From Antedon bifida (Eukaryota > Echinodermata > Crinoidea > Comatulida > Antedonidae), in contig OY727098.1 in NCBI GenBank assembly GCA_963402885.1, positions 15,176,717 to 15,240,716 of the forward strand: 64,000 bases of DNA. Reading direction: 5' to 3'. The notes under the pieces were generated by a model. It did no database searches, had not been told where the DNA came from, and saw nothing but the letters and a program-made list of their open reading frames with translations. Shown here piece after piece: positions 39,401 through 45,929 of the stretch; position 1 is the first letter of the stretch, and the number at the start of each line of letters is the position of its first letter. A program made the position numbers and the translations under genes.

Positions 39401-41148
39401 ATTGAATATTTTGCGTTTTTAAATGCGATTTATGACACTTTAAAATTAAGATAAGTATTATATGAGATACACTTAATTTGAGGTAAGCTTTGGATTATTT
39501 GGTGGAATTAGGGCATCAAGGGGATAGTTGCAATATTCTATTTAGGGGGTTACGCTACGAAATATCCCGTAGATCACTTAAAATGGCAAAACTGTCCTAA
39601 TTTCACTTTGTTGTCACACCATAAAGGAGATGAGTCTCCCAAACAGAATTCTATCCAGAGGTACACCAGATATGTGTTAACAAGTGGTAATAATTTCATG
39701 TGGGTGGATAAATGTTGCCTAGGTCAAAGGTCACTGTAAATATCAATGTTTTTTGCCCATTTTCGGTCTGTAACCAACTTTACAGTTATGCCAGACACAG
39801 TTGCCTCAACAATGCATATATACAATATGAAGCCTTTCTGATTGTTCTTACTTACCATTAAGGAGGTCTAAAAATGAAAATCAATATGGATATATTTGAT
39901 TTGGTTATTGAATAATTATTATCAGTAATTAACTAAAATCATGAGCATGTTAAAGCCCCCTTCCCTACGTTTTTTAGATCTAATTTAAGATCACAAACTA
40001 TATTTAATGTAAAAATAATACTATATGGTCCTATTGCGATAACTTTTTTCGTCTTTAAACGGTTAAAAATGTGAAAAATAAGTCGATTCTAATAATTATA
40101 GCGGCCCGCTATAAATCCCAAAATGCATTGCGCGCGGATTGATATTTTTGTTTTTCACCTGTAATTCGCCCACTTTTCGATCGATCGTGAGGCCAAAACA
40201 AATGGAAGACTCCTAATTTTTCAGCGAAAATACCGGGTTTCCCCAATTTGTATCAACGGAGTCTGGCAAAAATAGAAAGACAATTAATGCAGCAACTATA
40301 CAACGTCAGGCTAGGTATATAGCTAGCGTACGATGTTCGTACGTTACCGATGTTTACCAGCTAGGCCTACAAAACTAAGCCTAGCTAGGCTAGGCCTAAG
40401 ACCGTCCGCGAGAGGTCGATCACCGCGAGGTACTTAGGTAGTGCATTGTTTCTCACTTTTTATCATAATTTACCATAAAACGTACATTTAAGACAAGGAA
40501 TGACATGGTTTAATGTTTTTAAAGTGATATATATGTATTATTTTCCAAAAAACGTCCAAAATTGCAGAGAAGGGGTCTTTAATTAAAACCATCCAGAAAA
40601 GACGGAAATGAATGTATAAGCGCACCCATAAAAATTAGCACAACGAAAATAAAATACAATTCCGATATCAAATACAACCGATATGATAAAAAGCATCTGT
40701 TGATCGCAACCAAAATTAGAAGCGACCAATTTCAAACGCGTCACCTATAGCCCCCATCCAAAAATAATCATAACATATTGAAGTTGTTTTTAAAAACCAT
40801 GCAGCTTCACAATACACCAAAATAAGTGGCATACCTTCCAGAAGATTTCTGATCCAGAGCTGCCATGCCAGTGATTAGACTTGAGGTGAGAAGTGGAATA
40901 ATCAGCATCATCAATGCATTCAGAAACAAAGTACCTGGAAAACTTATCAAGGCGATCTGTCGCTGGGTGTAAACTTTACCACTGCCAACCTTCACAATTG
41001 CACTAACAATCACAGCTAACAACAAAGAACTTATCAGGAGTACAACCATCAAATTATTCTTTAAAAATCTCCGAATCTGTTGGCACTTTGGGCTGTTCAA
41101 ACATGACGGGTAATATCGGGAAACTCTTTTGGATTCCGCACTATCCAT
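15197..41148 (-). CDS. SLC1A-like: Excitatory amino acid transporter, SLC1 family, gene 2
   Basis: Eight minus-strand exons (40835-41148, 36669-36845, 32509-32551, 31126-31346, 21026-21259, 20162-20356, 16390-16524, 15197-15404) join in frame to 508 codons. The product is an EAAT-type membrane carrier. It shows TM1/TM2 with [13 protein letters not shown]3 with [11 protein letters not shown], an acidic loop, the NMFPSN micro-exon, an N192-T-T sequon, NMDGT (363-367) and TM8 D441-R-C-R444, which argues for acidic amino acids as substrate. Two sites are odd. HP1 reads F-S-V-D-S-S-S-A-T-L with Asp328, where gene 1 has F-G-T-A-S-S-S. HP2 reads A-I-P-H-A-G, where gene 1 and known EAATs have G-[VI]-P-Q-A-G. 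The tail ends D-S-I-A and lacks a good PDZ ligand. Exons 3, 5, 6 and 7 have the same length and phase as their gene 1 counterparts. The 26 kb span comes from transposon-filled introns, up to 9.9 kb. Confidence 0.93.
16390..16524 (-). CDS. SLC1A-like: EAAT gene 2 exon 7
   Basis: 135 nt. Codes for HP2, here [12 protein letters not shown], and the start of TM8 (IIDWF). The G-to-A and Q-to-H changes at 407 and 410 are unusual for the family. Confidence 0.93.
16907..18012 (-). mobile_element. Helitron2-like element, isolated copy 2
   Basis: In reverse complement it starts with a hairpin (CCGCACTTGGCGG) and CCCCTTGTTATTGTCAGG, as in copy 1. It ends GCGGATAACC, a stem, then CAAATCTAGT, with T on both flanks. 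About 1.1 kb. Lies in intron 6 of gene 2. A second partial 5' end of the same kind lies at about 18013-18040, and a short GGTTATCCGC remnant lies at 16880-16890. Confidence 0.75.
18060..18268. repeat. 93-bp tandem duplication inside a MITE-related sequence
   Basis: The 93 bp from 18083 repeat at 18176 almost without change. Each copy holds AAACTAGTTTGAAAAAAA, AGTGTGATGTGCCTAAATA, GTGATGTCATTGTG and GGGCATATCACA. The leading part (AGAGCTATCTGTCTA) and the GATGTGCC core relate it to the MITEs at 10093 and 14189. Confidence 0.85.
18708..18805. mobile_element. hAT-type MITE with perfect 8-bp target duplication
   Basis: Termini are CAGTGGCGTAACGGC and GCATTACGCCACTG, forming a terminal inverted repeat with the CAGTGGCG start usual for hAT elements. 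The 8 bp ACAGTAAC stand directly on both sides (18700-18707 and 18806-18813). The 98 bp element is too short to encode anything. Confidence 0.9.
18900..19275. repeat. 188-bp tandem duplication
   Basis: Two near-identical copies, starting at 18900 and 19088 with AAGTGCCTGGCATTG and ending near ACAAGTAACTCG. Only a few single-base differences are visible, so the event is fairly recent. In intron 6 of gene 2, with no coding potential seen. Confidence 0.9.
20036..20109 (-). tRNA. tRNA-like sequence, probably a pseudogene or SINE head
   Basis: The 74 nt fold like a tRNA on the minus strand. The acceptor stem AGCCCCA/TGGGGCT is a perfect 7 bp. An A-box-like TGGTCTAATGG follows, then an anticodon-type stem GATAT/ATATC, then a B-box-like GGTTTAAATC. 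The anticodon loop has 6 rather than 7 bases and the T stem has a mismatch, so a working tRNA is unlikely. It lies 52 bp downstream of gene 2 exon 6 in the same direction. Confidence 0.45.
20162..20356 (-). CDS. SLC1A-like: EAAT gene 2 exon 6
   Basis: 195 nt. Completes HP1 (S-S-A-T-L-P) and codes for TM7 with NMDGT. Acceptor TTGTTATAG, donor ATCAG|GTCAGT. Confidence 0.95.
21026..21259 (-). CDS. SLC1A-like: EAAT gene 2 exon 5
   Basis: 234 nt, the same length as in gene 1. Codes for W-L-S-P-I-G, LLEMDDW, TM6 and the first half of HP1, ending T-A-F-S-V-D-S. The Asp at residue 328 is where gene 1 has Ala. Confidence 0.95.
21330..21537 (+). mobile_element. Helitron2-like 3'-end fragment
   Basis: Contains GGTACAATTCAGCACTGTAA, CATAGGATGGCATAATAATT and GCGCGGATAACC, then the ACTCGTC/GACGAGT stem and AAATCTAGT. 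It aligns with the 3' ends of copy 1 and of the B-type array units. The 5' part is missing or unrecognisable. Confidence 0.75.
21770..22260 (+). repeat. Dispersed repeat, copy 1 (partner at 39950-40470)
   Basis: About 490 bp match the reverse complement of 39950-40470 with many substitutions. Shared strings include ACAATGCACTACCTA, CTAATTGCTGCATTAATTG-like sequence, AAACCCGGTATTTTCGCTGA and GGACCATATAGTATT. Both copies carry a TTGGGATTTATAGCGGGCCG-type motif. No terminal repeats or coding frame are evident. Confidence 0.75.
22560..23592. mobile_element. piggyBac-type non-autonomous element
   Basis: Bounded by TTAA on both sides (22556-22559 and 23593-23596). The ends are inverted repeats CACTTTGACTGCCA and TGGCAGTCAAAGTG. 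A TTAA target site with a CCCTTTG-like terminus is the piggyBac signature; here the first three bases are CAC. Near the right end lie a 20-bp perfect palindrome (AACACGAAGATCTTCGTGTT) and a second partial copy of it with the TTGGCAGTCAA motif. No transposase frame is seen over about 1.03 kb. In intron 4 of gene 2. Confidence 0.85.
24280..25200. repeat. Diverged tandem repeat, unit about 430 bp
   Basis: Motifs recur through the region: AATGACCGCAATTGTA/AATGACCACAATTGTA, a TGTACTGGGA block followed by AAACTACRTTTGA, GGGTGGGG-like runs, and CAATATGACACCTATTCATT at about 24676 and 25109. Units are G-rich relative to their surroundings and strongly diverged. ORFs crossing this region have no family features. 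Confidence 0.6.
25399..25687 (+). repeat. Putative 5' LTR of the Ty3/gypsy element
   Basis: Starts TGTTGTGAACGG and ends CACTACA, the TG...CA form of an LTR, about 289 bp. TGGCGCTGCGAGCTC follows one base later and can serve as a tRNA primer-binding site (TGGCGC complements a tRNA 3' end GCGCCA). No second LTR exists in the window to confirm the ends. Confidence 0.65.
26324..26801. repeat. Simple repeats and A-rich insertion in the retroelement leader
   Basis: A GT run lies at about 26324-26343, A-rich sequence at 26520-26690 and a pure A tract near 26778-26800. The leader between the LTR and the first gag frame is about 1.9 kb, longer than expected. An A-tailed insertion (LINE- or SINE-derived) in this interval would explain it, but I cannot delimit it. 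Confidence 0.4.
27563..28680 (+). pseudogene. gag-like region of the Ty3/gypsy element, broken
   Basis: An ATG at 27563 opens 66 codons (MAVHPQQYY start) before a stop. Further gag-like pieces follow in changing frames, including one near 28290-28400 with [14 protein letters not shown] and EEWGDRVL, which fits the helical C-terminal half of a retrotransposon capsid. A last open piece covers 28486-28680. Several stops separate the parts. Confidence 0.6.
28940..29266 (+). pseudogene. Aspartic protease of the Ty3/gypsy element
   Basis: A first frame near 28945-29010 reads [20 protein letters not shown], with the active-site Asp in D-T-A-A (most relatives have D-T-G-A). The part after a frame change, 29045-29266, holds NMLLGGDFL, the second conserved strand of retropepsins. 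A frameshift separates the two. Confidence 0.75.
29536..30290 (+). pseudogene. Reverse transcriptase fragment of the Ty3/gypsy element
   Basis: Pieces in changing frames show [18 protein letters not shown] and a [16 protein letters not shown] palm strand, then [14 protein letters not shown], and LAFLDDIVV with the catalytic Asp pair (F-L-D-D in place of Y-x-D-D). The region stops shortly after, within the thumb. At least two frameshifts are visible between 29830 and 30084. Confidence 0.85.
30290..30690 (+). mobile_element. Helitron-like 3'-end fragment truncating the retroelement
   Basis: Ends with a stem (ACTCGTC-AAA-GACGGGT) followed by ACTAATGCTAGT and a T flank, the 3' architecture of the Helitron2-like family. 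The GGGACAATAT at its start also occurs near 17710 inside copy 2. The terminal inverted repeat partner is not clear, so the fragment is diverged. Confidence 0.5.
31126..31346 (-). CDS. SLC1A-like: EAAT gene 2 exon 4
   Basis: Starts [10 protein letters not shown] after CCATAACAG and ends in W252 at TG|GTATGT. Contains the N192-T-T sequon and the [19 protein letters not shown] segment. Confidence 0.95.
31740..32020. other. Unassigned block with opposing open frames in intron 3 of gene 2
   Basis: Less AT-rich than its surroundings. It starts with a 50-bp tandem repeat containing ACCTCGTCCAACCTTT and GAGAGGACGCTGTGT. Frames of nearly 100 codons are open on both strands, but neither shows a known domain. 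Overlapping open frames on both strands are usually chance in a GC-richer patch. Confidence 0.4.
32509..32551 (-). CDS. SLC1A-like: EAAT gene 2 exon 3 (43-nt micro-exon)
   Basis: Lies between TTATTACAG and GTATGTGA and reads [14 protein letters not shown]. It is the exact counterpart of the gene 1 exon at 6421-6463 and is too short for ORF-based searches. Confidence 0.95.
33769..33886 (-). repeat. tRNA-Gly-derived SINE-like repeat, copy 2
   Basis: On the minus strand a tRNA-like order is seen: GTTGGTGTTTGCCTTCCAAT (an anticodon arm resembling glycine UCC) followed by AAGGTCCGGGGTTCAATC, which holds a B box. The same unit is found diverged at 7560-7697 in gene 1. Lies in intron 2 of gene 2. 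Confidence 0.6.
34156..34362. repeat. 207-bp imperfect palindrome (hairpin element)
   Basis: The outer arms AGTGTAAAAGTATACGATAG and the reverse complement of CTATAGTATACTTTTACACT match. The inner arms TTAGGATTGATGGCCTTGG and its inverted copy CCAAGGCCATCAATCCTAA match exactly. A CTGTTTGTG/CACAAACTG extension follows, and CAGTACCAAGGCCAT is repeated once more in the loop. The whole unit could fold into a long hairpin. Confidence 0.85.
34453..36061. mobile_element. hAT-like non-autonomous DNA transposon, about 1.6 kb
   Basis: The ends are exact inverted repeats CTGGGGCGGATCC and GGATCCGCCCCAG, continued by G-rich GGGGGGGTCC on both sides. CCCCT stands directly outside each end, a possible 5-bp target duplication. 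The inside is non-coding by eye. GGGGCGGATCC ends are common in hAT-type elements of animals. Sits in intron 2 of gene 2. A diverged relative of its interior lies at 10965-11110. Confidence 0.75.
36360..36480 (-). repeat. Dispersed repeat copy, partner at 59037-59160
   Basis: Holds ACTAAAAAGTGGTCCAGAAT, CTGGTCCGTATTGCC, GGAGTGGTCC and TGACCACATATCTATCTG, which match the reverse complement of 59037-59160. Both copies are flanked by a TAACACT/AGTGTTA string. Confidence 0.75.
36669..36845 (-). CDS. SLC1A-like: EAAT gene 2 exon 2
   Basis: 177 nt from a TTATTTAG acceptor to ATTAG|GTTAGT. Codes for [11 protein letters not shown]3 ([16 protein letters not shown]) and an acidic loop ending DLI-R164. 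The intron before it has no counterpart in gene 1. Confidence 0.93.
37825..38631. mobile_element. TIR transposon with ATACCGTAT subterminal repeats and a trihelix remnant
   Basis: The left end GGCCCTGTTTCTGCTGCC and the reverse complement of the right end, GGGCCTGTTTCTTCTGC, form a terminal inverted repeat. Inside both ends ATACGGTAT/ATACCGTAT occurs many times, and one further TTTCTGCTGCC block lies near 38005. The 0.8 kb element carries a broken Myb/SANT-type domain at 38120-38420. Such domains accompany PIF/Harbinger transposases, so a deletion derivative of a Harbinger-like element is likely. The target duplication is not clear. Confidence 0.75.
38120..38420 (+). pseudogene. Myb/SANT-like trihelix DNA-binding domain, frameshifted
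   Basis: A first frame from ATG 38120 reads M-W-S-E-D-V-T before stopping at 38173. W-S-.-E at the start of helix 1 is typical. A second frame, open to 38420, reads [16 protein letters not shown], then [19 protein letters not shown] and an H-Y-D-V-F end. This gives helix 2, recognition helix 3 (the usual K-.-K-.-L pattern) and the closing helix. One frameshift separates the parts. No DDE transposase is present. Confidence 0.65.
39950..40470 (-). repeat. Dispersed repeat, copy 2 (partner at 21770-22260)
   Basis: Inverted relative to copy 1. Starts near ACGTTTTTTAGATCTAATTT and ends near GGTAGTGCATTGTTTCTC. Shared internal features are ATATGGTCCTATTGCGATAA, AGCGGCCCGCTATAAATCCC, ACCGGGTTTCCCCAATTTGT and a cluster of TAGGCCTA words. 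In intron 1 of gene 2. Confidence 0.75.
40835..41148 (-). CDS. SLC1A-like: EAAT gene 2 exon 1
   Basis: ATG at 41148-41146, read [10 protein letters not shown]; 104 codons plus two bases up to S-S-G and AG|GTATGC. Codes for the N-terminus, TM1 and TM2 ([13 protein letters not shown]). Confidence 0.92.
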
Positions 41149-41690
41149 TTTCTGTTTTTAATTTTAAAAATGGTTTTCAATACAAACACACGGGCGAACC
41201 CAGACGAACAGGTGAGTCACTTAATATGCAACTATAGGACCTGATAATAGTTAAATATTACTACAGTAGGCCTATATCATTCAAACCTTGCGAAAGACAC
41301 CGCTGAAAAATATCTTCCTCTCCTGCTTCTCAGGTCTGCTTACAACATTTCTGTAATGGCGTTACGCTTCAGCAATCCCTAACAAAAATTAAGGTCAAAA
41401 TTAAGCACGGAATATGATTGGCCAAATGGTCTTAGTTGGTGATTGGCTAGTAATTTAATCCAATCAATCAAGTCACAGATATATATTTTTGATAAAAGAA
41501 TATTTGAGTATGTACTCAAAAGTTTGTATATAAACTGTATTTTAAAACAATTTTATGTAATGACAAAAAAGTGTTTATAAAAGAGAATTGGCAAAACCGG
41601 GGAAGAAAAATATTCTCACTTTTCCCTGTGGTAAAAATAACAATATGATGTTATGTTGTCTTGTCATGTTAAATAGTTGTTATTAATTAA
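41149..41690. other. Upstream region of EAAT gene 2
   Basis: Expected to hold the 5' UTR and promoter of gene 2 on the minus strand. No core promoter motif could be assigned with confidence and no other gene is seen. Confidence 0.4.
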
Positions 41691-41795
41691 ACCAGGGAGT
41701 TGCTAATTAGCAACTCCCTGATTAAACCAGGGAGTTGTTAATTAGCAACTCCCTGATTAAACCAGGGAGTTGTTAATTAGCAACTCCCTGATTAA
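41691..41795. repeat. Three tandem 35-bp palindromic units
   Basis: Units start at 41691, 41726 and 41761. Each holds CAGGGAGTTG, then TTAATTAG or CTAATTAG, then CAACTCCCTG, so every unit is itself a near-perfect inverted repeat. Units are joined directly by ATTAAAC. There are no spacers of unique sequence. Confidence 0.95.
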
Positions 41796-42820
41796 ACCAA
41801 TACAGCAACGCGGTGCTGTGTTTCGATCCACCGCGCCGTAATTGGTAGAATTAAATAATACAATATAACATAAAAACAATACAATCAATTAAGGCTACTT
41901 AACACTCGAGTTAAATGGATCCCATAAACTGATTGGGTTACAAAAAACGCTAAAATTATGTATACACATTGACTTTAAAAATTGTTTTAATAAAATAAAA
42001 TAAATTCTGCAGTGTTACCCCAGATTATCGGGGTACGTACACGTGGGGCCTGGACTTTATTTCTGTTTTGATGCCCGCACAAATTACGCTACACAAGTCG
42101 GAACGATTTTTCATTAATCATTAATAAACATGATATAGTCAATAAAATACACTTATAAGAAAGTTTACAATATACGATAACAAAACAACCAAATAGCTAT
42201 AAAAGCTATAAACAAATATAATGTTCCGTTGTTTGATTTACACACAATAAAAAGGGAATACATTTTGTTTATTTTCATTTTAATTACATTTTTAAACACA
42301 GCAAACAAAACTATTCATGTTTTTATTGCTGGAAACGTTGATCGTTAAAATGAAATGTATACGTCACCTATAATAAAAGTTCACGAAGGTCGGTATTTTA
42401 AGAGCAAGTGCGAAGTGTAAGAGGGGGTCTGTTTTGTATCACTATGGCAGCAATATAACAGATCTATCAATATACTATTGTCTTTGCAGGGAGTTTTAAC
42501 AGCTCTTTTAGTCTTTGTACTTGGTAGCTTTAATGCATGTGACAATAGTATCTGTGAATCTTCTTCATAAGATTAGTAAGAAGCATGATTCGGTGAGGTT
42601 AACATAACTTATTCAACGGTAAGATTTTATATTTTTATTGGCGTAAATTTAAATATCACATCTGTACATGGCCGCAAAGCGGAAGATTTGCTTCCTGTAT
42701 GTAATGCATAATGTAGGCCTAGACTCATGCAAAACTGAGGCCATTTGGTTCAATCTAAAGTAATGAATTCAAACTTTGATAGGAAATCCTCTTATCTTGA
42801 TATAGATGATATTACATTAT
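41796..42820. other. AT-rich sequence left of the Helitron array
   Basis: No gene or clear repeat recognised over about 1 kb. Confidence 0.5.
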
Positions 42821-42941
42821 TAGGTGATCATTTAGAATAAAATGATCACCTATTGTTATTGTACAAAATCTTTATTATTGGTTATCCGCCTCAAGCGGAT
42901 AAGCATTTGTTATTGTAGTGTTACTTTTTTTTTTTTTTATT
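42821..42941 (+). mobile_element. Orphan 5' ends: B-type then A-type hairpin
   Basis: A B-type 5' end (AGGTGATCATTT and inverted AAATGATCACCT, then TATTGTTATTGTACAAAATC) is cut off at 42879 by an A-type 5' end (GGTTATCCGC-CTCAA-GCGGATAAGC plus a T run). That end is itself cut off by the complete A unit at 42942. Confidence 0.8.
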
Positions 42942-44558
42942 GGTTATCCGCCTCAAGCGGATAACCTTTGTTATTGTAGTGTTACTTTTTTTTTTTTATT
43001 ATTCTTCTTTCTTTCTCAGATTTTGTGCACGCGTTTTCTCTTCAACGTGTTAACATAACATGTTGTAACTTGGTCAACATTTAGACATTTAACTGAAGAT
43101 GTTCTGCTAAGCTTTTGGACGCTGTCAGATCCGCGTAGCGTAAGTCACGCGCGATTTTCTGAAAATCTTAAATCGGTCATAACTTCGAAACCGATAAATA
43201 TTTTTTAACGAAATTTTCTGCCACGTTTTCTTCACATCAATGGCTAACTTTTGGAATGTTTAACAAATTTTTGGAGATTAGAAAGTTTTCGCGTAAATTG
43301 CGTTTGAAATATTTTACTCTTCTTATTTTGTGCACGCTGTTTCTCTTCAACGTGTAAACATAATATGTTGTAACTTGTTCAGCATTTAGACATTTTACTG
43401 AAGTTGTCCAGCCAAGCCTTTTGACGATGTCAGAGCCGCGTAGCGTAAGTTACGCGTGATTTTCTGAAAATCTTAAATTGGTTATAACTTCGAAACAAAT
43501 GAATATTTTTTAACTTCATTTTCAGTCACGTTTGCTTCACATCAATAGTTAACTTTTTTAACGCTACCGCAATTTGTAACATTAGAAAGTGCGCGCGTAA
43601 ATGGCGTTTGAAATTTTAAAATGCTTCAAATCAATTTCTGATTAAATTAGAGCACGATTCAGGTCATTTTAAGCGTTTAAAAAATTGCCACTGGTGCGCA
43701 CATTTTTACGCGCGCACGGCGCAGGGAACACATATGAACATTTCTTTTACACGATTTGTGTTTTTAAATCTTCGGTTAACAATTTTACGTTATTTTATTC
43801 ACTTTTCAACTTGAAATGGCGTTCTACGAGCACGTTAAACATGACAGGTTGCGCACGAAAACGTCAACAAATTGTGAAAATGTTGCAAAATATGTCTACT
43901 TTTAAAAATGAAACAGTTCATCAGAATGCAAGGTTACCCCCATTTTTTATTTTATTTTCTTGCAGTGTATTAATCATAGGTCTAATTTATTATAGTCTTG
44001 AATGTTAAAAAGTGTTTGATAGCTACATTGTTTGCATATTAAATGTAATTTTTGAAATAATTATCAACAAACAAACATAAACATATTCAAAGAGTAAAAC
44101 AATAAACATAACGTTTATCTTTTTTCTTTACATGTTAATACATAAAACTTGAAAGTATGCACTTTCATAATATGTCAGTGTTTAAAATTTGTGAAGATTT
44201 CATCATAGTAAAAATTATGATTTAAGTTCGATATGTAATAATCAACTTGCATCGAGGGGGTTCACGACATACCGAATGAACGAGGACTCTTTCTTCGGAT
44301 TTTCTTCAGCAGGTGCTCATATGGCTCGATGTGTAGTGCAACCGACTTTGGTATTAGAGGTACCGGGATCGAATCCCATCACGGGAAAGCAATTAATTAA
44401 AAGTATTTATTAGGTTATTACACTGAAAGGGAAGTTTTAATTTTGAATAGGCTACTTTTTTGGAAAAGTCATAACTGAGAAGTACTTTAATACGCAAGAT
44501 ACGTTTTGTTGCGGGCGGATAACCAAACTCGTCCTCAAGTGACGAGTTTAGATCTAGT
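42942..44558 (+). mobile_element. Helitron2-like unit A-1
   Basis: The 5' hairpin is GGTTATCCGC/GCGGATAACC. The head segment (from TTTGTGCACGCG to GCGTTTGAAAT) is present twice, near 43021 and 43321. A tRNA-like segment lies at 44316-44386. The end is GCGGGCGGATAACC, stem ACTCGTC/GACGAGT, then GATCTAGT. Confidence 0.8.
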
Positions 44559-44559
44559 T

Positions 44560-45928
44560 GGTTATCCGCTTCAAGCGGATAAGCCCTTGGAATTGTAGTG
44601 TTTTTTTTATTTTTTTTTTATTGGTTATCCGCCTCAAGCGGATAAGCCCTTGGAATTGTAGTGTTACTTTTTTTTATTATTCTTCTTTCTTTCTCAGATT
44701 TTGTGCACGCTGTTTCTCTGCAACGTGTTAACATAACATTTTGTAACTTTCTAAACATTTAGACATTTAACTGAAGTTGTACTGCGAAGCTTTTGGACGC
44801 TGTCAGAGCCACGTAGCGTAAGTTACGCGCGAATTTCTGAAATTCTTAAATTGATCATAACTTTGAAACAAATAAATATTTTTTAACGAAATTTTCAGCC
44901 ACGGTTGCTTCACATCAATTGTAAACTGTTTTATCGCTACCGAATTTTGTAACATTAGAAAGTGCGCGCGTAAACGGCGTTTGAAATTTTAAAATGCTTC
45001 AAATCATTTTCTGATTAAATTAGCGCACGTTTCAGGTCATTTTAAGCGTTTAAAAAATTCCCACCAGATGCGCACATTTTCACGCGCGCACGGCGCAGGG
45101 AACGCGTATGAGCTTTTATTTTGCATAGACTGTGTTTTTCAAACTTCAGTTAACAATTTTGCGTTATTTTATTCACTATTCAACTGGAAATGGCGTTACA
45201 CGAGCACGTTAAACATGACTGGTTGCGCACGTAAAATGTCTAATAATTGTGAAAATGTTGCAAAATATGTCTACTTTTAAAAACGATACAGTTCATCAGA
45301 ATGCAAGGTTACCCCCATTTTTTTTTTTTTTTTCTTGCTGTGTATGAATCATAGGTCTGATTTATTATAGTCTTGAATGCTAAAACGTGTTTGATGGCTA
45401 CATTATGTGCATATTAAATATAATTTTTGAAATTTTGATCATCAAACAAACACTAACATTTTCAAAGAGCAAAACAATAAACATAACGTTTATCTTTTTA
45501 CTTCACATTTTAATATATAAAACTTGAAAGTATGAACTTTCATAATATGTTACTGTTTAAAATGTGTGAAGATTTCATTATAGTAAAAATTATGATTTAG
45601 TTTGATAGGTAATAATCAACTTGCATCGAGGGGTTCACGACATACCGAATGAACGAGTAATTGTTCTTCGGATTTTCTTCAGCAGGTGCTCATATGGCTC
45701 GATGTGTAGTGCAACCGACTTTGGTATCAGAGGTACCGGGATCGAATCCCGTCACGTGAAAATAATTAAATAAAAGGATTTATTTGCTTATTACACTGAA
45801 AGGGAGTTTTATTTTCGAATAGGCTACTTTTTGGAAAAGTCATGATTGAAAAGTACTTGAATGCGCAAGATACGTTTGTTGCGGGCGGATAACCAAACTC
45901 GTCCTCAAGTGACGAGTTAAGATCTAGT
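44560..45928 (+). mobile_element. Helitron2-like unit A-2, with doubled 5' hairpin
   Basis: Two 5' hairpins stand in a row (44560 and 44623), separated by a T-rich tract, before a single-head body. tRNA-like segment at about 45688-45758. Ends CTAGT at 45928. Confidence 0.8.
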
Positions 45929-45929
45929 T

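Noticed and set aside
41691..41795. CRISPR-like direct palindromic repeats
   Set aside because: The units touch each other with no unique spacers, there are no cas genes, and the genome is eukaryotic.
43685..44008. Frames of 70-107 codons recurring in A units (also near 45068, 46681, 48249, 55967 and 57599)
   Set aside because: They begin without ATG, differ in length between copies through frameshifts, and show no family features. Their recurrence follows from the repeat, not from selection on protein.
44316..44386. Functional tRNA genes in A units
   Set aside because: A B box is present but a full cloverleaf is not evident, and all copies sit at the same place in a transposon. Treated as a tRNA-like SINE part.
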